12,893 nt of DNA from Endomicrobiia bacterium. GTDB lineage: Bacteria > Elusimicrobiota > Endomicrobiia > Endomicrobiales > Endomicrobiaceae. The position numbers were made by a program, and so were the translations under genes. The notes under the pieces are model-generated. The model searched no databases. It saw nothing but the letters and a program-made list of their open reading frames with translations, and was not told the DNA's origin. Of this stretch, positions 6,334-12,767 are shown in pieces; position 1 is the stretch's first letter; each line of letters begins with the position of its first letter. The stretch covers positions 1-12,893 of the forward strand of contig BNVZ01000025.1 of assembly GCA_025998475.1 (NCBI GenBank), in the 5' to 3' direction.

Positions 6334-7266
6334 TTATTTTCCGTATAAAAAATTGTGGATTGCCTGTTCATCTTCACGCGACAACAAGCGTTCATATTCC
6401 ATTGGGTCGGGGGCGACATAGCCAAAGGTTTTAGCAATATGAAATAATGTTCCTATTGTTATTCCCTTTTCCCGTTGGAAACTTTGCCATTTCTGCGCTG
6501 GCTCGCCCATTTTGTATTTAGCCCCGCCACTAGACCAAGAATCAAATAAATTAAATGCCCAATCCGAACCGCTGAAATAATTATGCAATGCCATTCCGAC
6601 ACCCACCCAGTCCATATATTCACAATCCGGCGGTATGCAATCCAACGCATTTCTGATATTTTGTATGACATCGCACTTGCGAACCCAAGGGTCTGGCGTA
6701 TAGCGCGTGAGTGTGGTTTTTGGGTGTAATAAATCGTTGATTTTTTGCCACATATCAGAAGTGATTGTTGGTAAATCACTCTGCGGAACATCTAAAAGCG
6801 AAACACCGCCAATCCATTCATACGATACACCGGTCGGGTGGATTGACGGCGGGATTATTGTTTGTCGTCCGTCCGATAGAACATCGCCAATATGGTGTCC
6901 GTCTTTTTGCAGTGCAATGTTGTGTTCGACGCCATACCGATAAAAAGCGGTAAAACCTTTTGCGCCGCGTTTTTTAACTGGCGAATCCGGCACGATTTTT
7001 AGTATTTGCGCGTGCAAATCTTGATAATCGGCGTCCAAATCCAACGCGATTACATTTGCCAGCCGCCCCATACATATACCTATATTGCGCGGTATCTTAC
7101 TCCATTCTGCAATTTGTTCTTGCGTTGGTCTATGGTCAAAATAATATGTCCAACCTGCCTGCGCTGGTCTTTTATCGCCATACACTATGGGAATCGGGCA
7201 ATAATTTTTTGCCAAGTATTGCGGGGCATATTCCGCAAATGGATTTTGGTGTTTGTTATTTACCAT
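6334..7266 (-). CDS. Primase-polymerase with PriCT-2 domain
   Basis: A 310-residue protein. Residues about 10-170 match the bifunctional primase/polymerase N-terminal domain: an N-terminal YCPIPIVYGDKRP segment, the metal-binding acidic pair in ALDLDAD (Asp76, Asp78) and an S-x-H motif in PPSIHPTG (Ser141, His143). Residues about 205-283 match a PriCT-2 domain (CIPPDCEYMDWVGVGMALHNY, then WSSGGAKY and KWQSF, and ITIGTLFHIAKTFGY). Such proteins prime, and may extend, DNA synthesis during autonomous replication of phages, satellites and plasmids. The ATG overlaps the end of the excisionase gene by 11 bases, with GGGGG as ribosome binding site, and the helicase-like gene follows directly. The three genes form one transcription unit for excision and replication. 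Confidence 0.85.
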   Translation of the reverse strand: MVNNKHQNPFAEYAPQYLAKNYCPIPIVYGDKRPAQAGWTYYFDHRPTQEQIAEWSKIPRNIGICMGRLANVIALDLDADYQDLHAQILKIVPDSPVKKRGAKGFTAFYRYGVEHNIALQKDGHHIGDVLSDGRQTIIPPSIHPTGVSYEWIGGVSLLDVPQSDLPTITSDMWQKINDLLHPKTTLTRYTPDPWVRKCDVIQNIRNALDCIPPDCEYMDWVGVGMALHNYFSGSDWAFNLFDSWSSGGAKYKMGEPAQKWQSFQREKGITIGTLFHIAKTFGYVAPDPMEYERLLSREDEQAIHNFLYGK

Positions 7267-7510
7267 TTTGCGCCCCCTTGTCTGATGAACTGGTCAAAAC
7301 TGGGGACAATTTACTAGCCAGCCAGTTATCAATGGATTGTTTTTTATAAACAATCCGCCGCCCGAATTTTTGGAACTCCGGCGAACCGCCACGGCTAACC
7401 AGTGTTTGCAAAGTTTTTATACTTACGGGACAACCTTTAACTTGCGTCGCATAAAACGACGCTTCCTTGGTGTCCCAAAATTCTTTATCAAATAATGATT
7501 CTCTCGTCAT
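7256..7510 (-). CDS. AlpA/excisionase-like helix-turn-helix protein
   Basis: An 84-residue DNA-binding protein. It reads WDTKEASFYATQVKGCPVSIKTLQTLVSRGGSPEFQKFGRRIVYKKQSIDNWL, the layout of the AlpA/HTH_17 family: a winged helix-turn-helix with a conserved G-R-R-I/V-Y turn and a closing W-L. Family members activate excision or regulate integrase genes in P4-like elements. It leads the primase-helicase operon, overlapping the primase start, which fits a switch that triggers excision and replication together. Start at ATG 7510 with AAGGTG 7 bases upstream. Confidence 0.8.
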   Translation of the reverse strand: MTRESLFDKEFWDTKEASFYATQVKGCPVSIKTLQTLVSRGGSPEFQKFGRRIVYKKQSIDNWLASKLSPVLTSSSDKGAQNGK

Positions 7511-7576
7511 TTTTACACCTTTTTTAATGGTTATATTTTTTGTTTATTTCTGTGCCTTTTGGCTATAAACATTTTT

Positions 7577-7605
7577 ATTATGATTTATTTTTCATAAACA
7601 GTAAA
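7577..7605 (-). promoter_or_regulatory. Candidate promoter of the excisionase-primase-helicase operon
   Basis: On the - strand TTTACT (7605-7600) and CATAAT (7582-7577) are separated by 17 bp, placing the start near 7570 and leaving a leader of about 60 nt. TGTTTAT copies flank and overlap it in both orientations (about 7594-7600, 7565-7571 and, on the + strand, 7550-7556) and may be operator half-sites. Confidence 0.5.
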
Positions 7606-7632
7606 AACAGCCCCAGGTGTTCCTAGGGCTGT
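7602..7632 (-). terminator. Intrinsic terminator of the integrase-side transcript
   Basis: On the - strand ACAGCCC (7632-7626) pairs with GGGCTGT (7613-7607); inside, after one mismatch, AGG pairs with CCT around a 4-base loop. The stem is followed by TTTTTAC. It ends the transcript running from the integrase through the interrupted hypothetical gene and separates it from the replication operon. Confidence 0.75.
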
Positions 7633-7656
7633 CCGGTGCGGATTTTAAGGGTTTTA

Positions 7657-7986
7657 TTATAACCAATTCAATAATTCTTGCAATGATTCAATGACCGATT
7701 CGGTTTCACATTTCCCAGATTTAATGTTTTTTTCAATTTCTTGCACACGCTTATTATCTCTCTTTGCGTCCTTGTATCGTGAATATAAAGAATCATAATT
7801 TTCTGGGTCGCCTTTTGTTCCGTTGTATTCGTCTTTATGTCTTTCAAGAATTACAGGGACAACTTGTTCATAACTTGTATAATTGCCTTTTAATCGTTCA
7901 AGTTCCATTCGCAAATAAAGTTTTAGCCCCTTATCTCCTTTCAATTCATTTTCTTTTGGGTAGGGCTTATACTTAGGGGCTGACAT
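7657..7986 (-). pseudogene. C-terminal fragment of hypothetical gene cut by the IS element
   Basis: This is the 3' portion (103 codons from KPYPKENE to QELLNWL) of the gene whose 5' portion is at 8737-8985. Removing the IS and one 8-bp duplication joins the parts exactly in frame at ...GFKY-KPYPK.... In the current arrangement the IS end supplies an in-frame ATG (7986) that adds MSAPKY, but no ribosome binding site is evident, so translation of this fragment is doubtful. The sequence is charged, mainly helical and possibly coiled-coil (RYKDAKRDNKRVQEIEKNIKSG). Family unknown. Confidence 0.7.
7968..7975. repeat. Left target-site duplication of the IS
   Basis: TATACTTA, identical to 8736-8743 on the other side of the IS. 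Confidence 0.9.
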
Positions 7987-8735
7987 AGATAAATTGACTT
8001 TTTAACAAATAAAAAGCACAATGAACCCTATGAAAATCCGGCATTCTCGGCTTACTTATTTACAGACTAAAAATTTAACGAATTTATTCGTCGCTGGAAG
8101 CACTGCACGAACTGCTGCCGAACTGGTCGGCGTCAACAGAAACACTGCCATAAATTACTTTGCAAAACTTCGCAAAATAATTGTTTTTGGCATTGAACAA
8201 GAGACCTCTGTTTTTGACGGACCGATAGAAGTTGATGAGTCTTATTTTGGTGGCGTTCGCAAAGGAAAACGCGGTCGCGGGGCTGCTGGAAAAGTTCCGG
8301 TATTCGGATTGTTAAAAAGAAACGGCAAAGTTTATTCACAAGTAGTTGAGAACACCCAGCAAACAACTTTGAAACACATAATAACGGCTAAAATCCAACC
8401 TGACAGCATAGTTTACAGCGATAAATACAGTTCATATAACTTCTTGAATGCGAGTGGGTTTAAGCACAGAAGAGTAAATCATAGCAAAGAATTTGTAGGT
8501 AAAGACAGAAATCATATAAATGGGATTGAAAACTTTTGGAATCAAACAAAACGACATATGAGAAAGTTCAATGGGATAAAGAAAGAGAACTTTAATATGT
8601 TCTTGAAAGAGTGCGAATGGCGGTTCAATTACCGCAGTCCAAAAGAGCAGTTGCAAACATTGAAAAAATGGATTAAACTGTATTATAAACTGGTTGATAA
8701 TGATAAAATAAATTAAATTTATCTATGTCAGCCCC
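7976..8735 (+). mobile_element. Complete IS1595-family insertion sequence
   Basis: A 760-bp element bounded by perfect 20-bp inverted repeats, GGGGCTGACATAGATAAATT at 7976-7995 and its exact complement at 8716-8735. It is flanked by identical 8-bp target duplications TATACTTA at 7968-7975 and 8736-8743. Eight-base duplications and GGG-starting ends are typical of IS1595. It has one intact transposase gene. Perfect ends and duplications indicate recent insertion. Confidence 0.93.
8021..8716 (+). CDS. IS1595-family transposase (IS1016-like)
   Basis: A 231-residue DDE transposase. Residues about 20-50 form a helix-turn-helix (GSTARTAAELVGVNRNTAIN). The catalytic domain shows EVDESYFGG (Asp72), VYSDKYSSY (Asp134) and HINGIENFW (Glu170), followed by RHMRKFNG and the CEWRFNYR tail of the ISXO2/IS1595 group. 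It lacks the N-terminal zinc ribbon present in longer family members, matching the shorter IS1016 type. The frame is intact and ends inside the first base of the right inverted repeat. ATG 8030 is an alternative start; neither has a good ribosome binding site. It moves the surrounding IS by cut and paste or copying at 8-bp targets. Confidence 0.92.
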   Translation: MNPMKIRHSRLTYLQTKNLTNLFVAGSTARTAAELVGVNRNTAINYFAKLRKIIVFGIEQETSVFDGPIEVDESYFGGVRKGKRGRGAAGKVPVFGLLKRNGKVYSQVVENTQQTTLKHIITAKIQPDSIVYSDKYSSYNFLNASGFKHRRVNHSKEFVGKDRNHINGIENFWNQTKRHMRKFNGIKKENFNMFLKECEWRFNYRSPKEQLQTLKKWIKLYYKLVDNDKIN

Positions 8736-8985
8736 TATACTTAAATCCTTTCATTCCATAAGCAATCGCAAGTTTATGTAGCATTTTACGCACTTCTGGC
8801 TGTTTTATATCAACATAAGGCACTTCAAGATAATCACACAAAGCCCGCTCTCTGTCCTTAAATTGTTTGTCTAGGACACTATACTCATCTACTAGCATAT
8901 TCCATATAAACTCATAATTATAATCCGGGCGTTCTATCGGTGTGTTTAAGATTTCTGGTATTTTTTTCTTTTTCGCCCTTGGCAT
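8728..8985 (-). pseudogene. N-terminal fragment of hypothetical gene cut by the IS element
   Basis: The first 83 codons of an originally 186-codon gene, then two codons and a stop read from the IS end. It begins MPRAKKKKIPEI at ATG 8985 with AAAGGA upstream, a site that overlaps the end of the integrase gene. It follows the integrase stop by 5 bp, so the two were co-transcribed. The fragment has a basic N-terminus and helical segments (VLDKQFKDRERALCDYLEV) but no motif I recognise. The basic start and position between integrase and excisionase could fit a regulator or DNA-binding protein, but this is not shown. Confidence 0.7.
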
Positions 8986-8990
8986 TTTTA

Positions 8991-10178
8991 TTATCCTTTT
9001 GTGTTCAATGCGGTTTCTATTTTTGTTGACACGGCGTCTGCGGCGGCAAGTAATGACTTGTCGACTGCGTGCGTATATCGGGCGGTGATTCCCCTACCAC
9101 GGCTGGAATGTCCCAACAATGCACCCGTTATCAAATCACTATACCCCATATCCGCCGCAAGCGAGGCGAACGAATGACGAAGTGCGTGATTTTCTAAACC
9201 CTTTTTATAAAATATAAGATTACCAGAATCATCTTTTGTTGCAAGTATCATCTTAAACATTTTTAACAAAGCGACAAGGTGTCCGTCCTTTGATTCTTTG
9301 GTGGCGGGGAATACATACGGCGAATAATCCCCGTTGCGTTGGTTATACAGATTTTGCAAATGCCGCAATGCCGCGATTCCAAACGGGCGCGTTTGTTTTC
9401 CAGTTTTTGTATCGGGAAACCTAAAACATTGATTTTCCCAATCAATATAATCCCATTTAAGCGTTAAAATTTCACTTTTGCGGCAACCCGTCATCAATAT
9501 CAATTTTAATGCGTCCACGGCGATTTTATGGAATGTCTGCACCTTTGGATTCGCAAACAATCGCCCCAATGCGCAAATCTCATCATAATCAATGAAAATA
9601 TCTTTTATATTGTTGGCTGGGCGTTTTATGCCGTGCGCGGGATTCCGTTCTATCAATTCGTGTTTAATCGCAAATTGAAAAACACACCCAAGCACCCCAA
9701 GAGTGGAAGTTGCGGCGGCAACACCGCCACGCACGGCAACCACGCCACGGGGATTTTTGCTTTTTTCCCTGCGCTGGATTTTTTCGCCAGATTCCACATC
9801 ACGAACAAACAATTCTATTCGACCACGGGTTATTTCGGTTATCGGCAATCCGCCAATAAGGGGAATTATATGATGATTGACGGCACTGGTATCTTGCAAT
9901 CTGGTCTTTGGCTTTTTATGCCCGTTCCCCTCGCGCAAATACCACAGGCACAATTCAGCAAGCGTCAATATGTTTTTATCTTGTTGCCGCTGGCTGGTGG
10001 GGTCTTTCCCGTATTGTATATCTGCAAATTTTTGCCTGGCAAGATTGCGGGCTTGGTCTGGCGTGATTTTCCCCACACGCCCAAGCGTAAGATAGATGTT
10101 ATAGGTGTTAATGATTTGTGGCTTTGGTGTTTTCGCCCTTGGTCGGCGATACTTCATTCGCGGTGTTTTTCTTATCAT
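8991..10178 (-). CDS. int: P4-type tyrosine integrase
   Basis: A site-specific recombinase that integrates and excises the element. Counting from ATG 10178 (395 residues), the catalytic set is Arg233 (TGCRKSEIL), His331-x-x-Arg334 (HALRHSFAS), His357 (LLGHSS) and nucleophile Tyr368 (ARYTH), all present. The N-terminal part has LTLGRVGKITPDQARNLA, the end of the DUF4102 arm-binding domain, followed by a SAM-like core-binding region. The N-terminal domain is shorter than the usual 80 or so residues, so it may be trimmed or the start misjudged. The frame opens at 10241, but that start lies inside the palindrome shared with the fic control region, and no candidate has a clear ribosome binding site. 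Other start: 10157. It is followed by the IS-interrupted hypothetical gene. Confidence 0.87.
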   Translation of the reverse strand: MIRKTPRMKYRRPRAKTPKPQIINTYNIYLTLGRVGKITPDQARNLARQKFADIQYGKDPTSQRQQDKNILTLAELCLWYLREGNGHKKPKTRLQDTSAVNHHIIPLIGGLPITEITRGRIELFVRDVESGEKIQRREKSKNPRGVVAVRGGVAAATSTLGVLGCVFQFAIKHELIERNPAHGIKRPANNIKDIFIDYDEICALGRLFANPKVQTFHKIAVDALKLILMTGCRKSEILTLKWDYIDWENQCFRFPDTKTGKQTRPFGIAALRHLQNLYNQRNGDYSPYVFPATKESKDGHLVALLKMFKMILATKDDSGNLIFYKKGLENHALRHSFASLAADMGYSDLITGALLGHSSRGRGITARYTHAVDKSLLAAADAVSTKIETALNTKG

Positions 10179-10216
10179 AAATAATAGAACTATTTTAATT
10201 TTCCCGCCATTATTCC

Positions 10217-10303
10217 TGCAACGATTCGCATCCATAATCATTGCATAATTTGATTTGATTATCCTTGACTTTGCAACGATTTTATGTCATAATCATTGCA
10301 TAA
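10217..10303. promoter_or_regulatory. Paired dyad operators between int and fic
   Basis: Two copies of an imperfect palindrome, TGCAACGATT-N9-AATCATTGCA, lie at 10217-10245 and 10272-10300, exactly 55 bp (about five helical turns) apart. Both are followed by TAA, and their inner CATAATCATTGCATAA portions (10233-10248, 10288-10303) are identical. The second covers the fic -10 box and start site. The first overlaps a possible integrase start or promoter. They are probably sites for a dimeric regulator, or for Xis/Int. Confidence 0.65.
10265..10293 (+). promoter_or_regulatory. Promoter of fic
   Basis: TTGACT (10265-10270), 17-bp spacer and CATAAT (10288-10293), giving a start near 10300 and a short 20-nt leader with AAGGA before the fic ATG. 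The right palindrome overlaps the spacer, -10 box and start, so a bound protein would repress fic. Confidence 0.65.
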
Positions 10304-10319
10304 ATTGAAAGGATTATCA

Positions 10320-11417
10320 ATGCCGACATATATTCATAACCGAAAGAATTATCCAAAATTTACTTGGGATTCTGCCAAAATTACGGACATTTTGGTAAGG
10401 GTTGCCACATTGCAGGGTTCTGTTCTTGGCAAGATGAAACAATTTGGATTCGGAATTCAGCAACAGGCAATGCTGAATGCTTTGACCGAAGAAATCACTA
10501 AATCGTCAGAGATAGAGGGCGAGATCCTGAACAGCGAGCAGGTCCGTTCATCATTGGCACGGCGGTTGAATATTCATCTTGAAAATCCTGCAACAGAATC
10601 TCACCATATTGACGGAGTGGTGCAAGCAATGGTTGATGCGGTGGATAATTATTCGCGGCCGCTGACAAATGCAAGATTATTTGGTTGGCATTCGGCCTTG
10701 TTCTCAACCGGGTATAGTGGAATTCATAAAATCTTGGTAGGCAAATACAGGAAAGAAGAAATGCAGGTTGTTTCCACAAAAGGTTATAGGGATATTGTTC
10801 ATTATGAAGCCCCGCTGCCTAATGCTGTGCCAAAACAAATGAAAGAATTTTTAGATTGGTTAAACAAAGATGGCAATGAAAACCCATTATTGAAAGCGGC
10901 CATTGCACATTTATGGTTTGTGATAATTCACCCATTTGATGATGGTAACGGGCGACTGACACGAACAATTACAGAAATGATGCTGGCAAAGGCGGAAAAT
11001 ACCAACCTGCGGTTTTATTCAATGTCTGCACAAATCCAAAAAGAAAAGAAAGGCTATTATGCTGTCCTGGAACGGACGACAACCGGTGATACTGACATCA
11101 CCGCCTGGCTGGTTTGGTTCTTTGGATGTTTGGAACGGGCAATACAAGGCAGTTCTGAAATTGTTGGTGCCGTCCTGAAAAAAGCAGAATTTTGGCATAA
11201 AAATGCAATCAAGATTCCTGACCCCAGGCAACAGGAAATAATGAATAAATTGTTTGACGGATGGATTGGCAATCTGACATCCGGCAAAGTTGCCCAGTTC
11301 CTGAAAACTTCCCCTGCAACAGCAATCAGATTGTTGCAAGATTTGACCGACAAAGGATTCTTGGTGATGGTGGGCAGCGGCCGGACAACACATTATGAGT
11401 TACCACAAAATAAATAA
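10320..11417 (+). CDS. fic: Fic-domain protein AMP-transferase
   Basis: A 365-residue protein; ATG 10320 is chosen for its AAGGA site 6 bases upstream. The Fic core motif HPFDDGNGR is at 204-212 with catalytic His204, preceded by the flap region GKYRKEEMQVVS (141-152). The N-terminal region carries the autoinhibitory motif SSEIEG at 62-67 (Ser62, Glu66, Gly67), marking a class II Fic protein whose own helix restrains activity, so no separate antitoxin is required. The C-terminal 60 residues form a winged helix (SGKVAQFLKTSPATAIRLLQDLTDKGFL), suggesting DNA binding and possibly autoregulation. Such enzymes usually transfer AMP from ATP to target proteins. It diverges from the integrase and shares its control region. 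Target unknown; it may be element cargo for defence, stress response or maintenance. Confidence 0.9.
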   Translation: MPTYIHNRKNYPKFTWDSAKITDILVRVATLQGSVLGKMKQFGFGIQQQAMLNALTEEITKSSEIEGEILNSEQVRSSLARRLNIHLENPATESHHIDGVVQAMVDAVDNYSRPLTNARLFGWHSALFSTGYSGIHKILVGKYRKEEMQVVSTKGYRDIVHYEAPLPNAVPKQMKEFLDWLNKDGNENPLLKAAIAHLWFVIIHPFDDGNGRLTRTITEMMLAKAENTNLRFYSMSAQIQKEKKGYYAVLERTTTGDTDITAWLVWFFGCLERAIQGSSEIVGAVLKKAEFWHKNAIKIPDPRQQEIMNKLFDGWIGNLTSGKVAQFLKTSPATAIRLLQDLTDKGFLVMVGSGRTTHYELPQNK

Positions 11418-11423
11418 ATTTAT

Positions 11424-11620
11424 ATGAAAGGAAGTGCAATGGCAATGTGGTATTGGACAATAAAAATTATGAATTTGTGAAAGAGGTTGATGACTCAATC
11501 TTGAAAAATCACAAAGATAAAGTTATCCATGGACCCTTTTACGGAAAGATATATCAAAACTATTATCAACAAAGGAGCAAAATTTGGATACCGGATTCTC
11601 GCGGCAACACACAACACTGA
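11424..11620 (+). pseudogene. Hypothetical ORF fragment, probably frameshifted at both ends
   Basis: A good ribosome binding site (AAGGAAG) precedes ATG codons at 11424 and 11439, but these run into a stop within about 18 codons. The adjacent frame from GTG 11447 to TGA 11620 encodes a plausible sequence (NYEFVKEVDDSIL, then HGPFYGKIYQNYYQQ and WIPDSRGN). A third frame takes over downstream as the 11529-11846 ORF. The simplest reading is one small gene broken by two frameshifts, or sequencing errors. No family recognised. Its end lies inside the 127-bp segment repeated at the window end. Confidence 0.4.
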
Positions 11621-11846
11621 TGTTATAAGTCAAGAATTGTTTGGAAGTTTCCAATCTCTGATGCTCCTTGAAAATATGGGCGAGGTTTTATTTGTTTCGG
11701 ATATAGCCAGTCCGGAGCAGGTAATAAAATTTACAATCCCCATGCTCGCTCAGGCGGATTTGGAACAGATAGTATTTGATTTCGCAATGAAACACAAAAT
11801 AATTTTATCAGATGATGACGGCGGAATAATTGTATTTGTGGATTAA
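11529..11846 (+). CDS. Hypothetical protein, possibly the 3' part of a frameshifted gene
   Basis: A 105-codon frame beginning MDPFTERYI with no ribosome binding site, overlapping the previous fragment in another frame. From about residue 25 it looks protein-like: QELFGSFQSLMLLENMGEVLFVSDIASPEQ and a closing DFAMKHKIILSDDDGGIIVFVD with alternating hydrophobic strands. The true start may lie in the upstream frame. It belongs to no family I recognise. The part from 11562 to 11688 is identical to the final 127 bases of the window. Confidence 0.45.
   Translation: MDPFTERYIKTIINKGAKFGYRILAATHNTDVISQELFGSFQSLMLLENMGEVLFVSDIASPEQVIKFTIPMLAQADLEQIVFDFAMKHKIILSDDDGGIIVFVD
11562..11688 (+). repeat. 127-bp direct repeat, first copy
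   Basis: Identical base for base to 12767-12893, 1205 bp away. The bases before it differ (T at 11561, A at 12766). The second copy is cut by the window end, so the true repeat may be longer. Confidence 0.95.
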
Positions 11847-11876
11847 ATGAGTTCTATATATCAAAGGACTCTCGGT

Positions 11877-12224
11877 ATGAAACTCACAAATAACAAAACA
11901 AAAGGCAATTTATTTTATTTATTTGGACTGGTATGTTTGGTCACTACCAAGTATGCGGGATTAAGTTTTTTAGTCTGTGATAATGGAATAGATTTTGACT
12001 GGGGCACTTTACCAAACTCGGAGAAACACGGACACACTTGGCATTTCGGAAAAGCAAGAAAGTGGGCAATCAATGTCGCCCTCTGTAAACATTTTGATAC
12101 TGGATTTTTATTCACACTATCAAAATCAACCAGCCAAGAACATAAAAGACACTTTATGGGTTTTGGCTTAGCCCTTTTCGGTTGCAGGATTGTTTGTTGT
12201 ATGTTAAAACCGCCAAAATCATAA
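11877..12224 (+). CDS. Hypothetical small protein with a hydrophobic segment
   Basis: A 115-residue protein; ATG 11877 is chosen because AAAGGA lies 8 bases upstream (an in-frame ATG at 11847 directly follows the previous stop but has no such site). Residues about 12-35 are hydrophobic (LFYLFGLVCLVTTKYAGLSFLV) and may span the membrane. The middle is rich in His, Trp and Lys (EKHGHTWHFGKARKW), and a second hydrophobic stretch (FGLALFGCRIVCCML) lies near the end. No known family recognised. It ends 3 bp from the oppositely oriented recombinase fragment. Confidence 0.5.
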   Translation: MKLTNNKTKGNLFYLFGLVCLVTTKYAGLSFLVCDNGIDFDWGTLPNSEKHGHTWHFGKARKWAINVALCKHFDTGFLFTLSKSTSQEHKRHFMGFGLALFGCRIVCCMLKPPKS

Positions 12225-12226
12225 TT

Positions 12227-12544
12227 TCAAGATGCAACCGCCGGTGCATAATGATATGTGCTTCGTGTTGTAATTCCAAAATGTTTCGCAATTTTACCCC
12301 GCGATACTTTACCAATCATACCTTGCAATTCCGTTATCGCAATATCATCCAATTTCTTTTTCCCGCCTTTATATTTTTTCAATAATTTCGCCACCGCAAT
12401 CCCCTCTCGCTGCCTTTCCAAAATAATACTCCGCTCCCATTCCGCCAATGCCCCGAAAATAGTCAATATAACTTTGTTCATCGGATTGCTTGCATCATTG
12501 GATAATATCAAGTTTTCTTTATGAAAATGAACCGACCCGCCGCC
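12227..12544 (-). pseudogene. Serine recombinase, C-terminal fragment
   Basis: About 105 codons reading GGSVHFHKENL, then NPMNKVILTIFGALAEWERSIILERQREGIA, the long E-helix of resolvase/invertase proteins, then a C-terminal helix-turn-helix (RGKIAKHFGITTRSTYHYA). The frame stays open upstream to 12859 but what it encodes beyond 12544 is not recombinase-like. The catalytic N-terminal domain is absent on this strand. The central part of a matching domain lies on the opposite strand at 12642-12767, so the gene has been broken by an inversion or misassembly. Confidence 0.8.
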
Positions 12545-12641
12545 AGACGGAGAAAATCGTAAAGGCTTTGCCCTTGACTTGCAGGCTTGCAAAAAGCAGT
12601 GAATCTTGATACAATGAATACCATGGGAGAGACAATGGAGA

Positions 12642-12767
12642 TACGAGGAAAAGGTGTCGGCAAAAGATACAAATCGCCCGCAGTTGCAAATTATGCTGTC
12701 CAATGTTCGTTCCGGTGACATTATAAATGTGCATAGCATTGACAGGCTGTGTCGGAATTCAAAAGAA
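12642..12767 (+). pseudogene. Serine recombinase, central catalytic-domain fragment
   Basis: About 42 codons reading EEKVSAKDTNRPQLQIMLSN, then VRSGDIINVHSIDRLCRNSKEL. This is the middle of a Tn3/Pin-type resolvase catalytic domain, including the conserved D-R-L-x-R-N. A stop lies just upstream in frame (12615), and the N-terminal segment with the catalytic Ser is not attached. It runs opposite to the C-terminal fragment at 12227-12544; placed end to end after inversion they would give residues of one recombinase in order. The fragment runs straight into the second 127-bp repeat copy. Confidence 0.75.

Noticed and set aside
9528..10184. A 218-codon open frame on the + strand
   Set aside because: It is antisense to the integrase, which has all catalytic residues; the + frame product is not protein-like and has no ribosome binding site.
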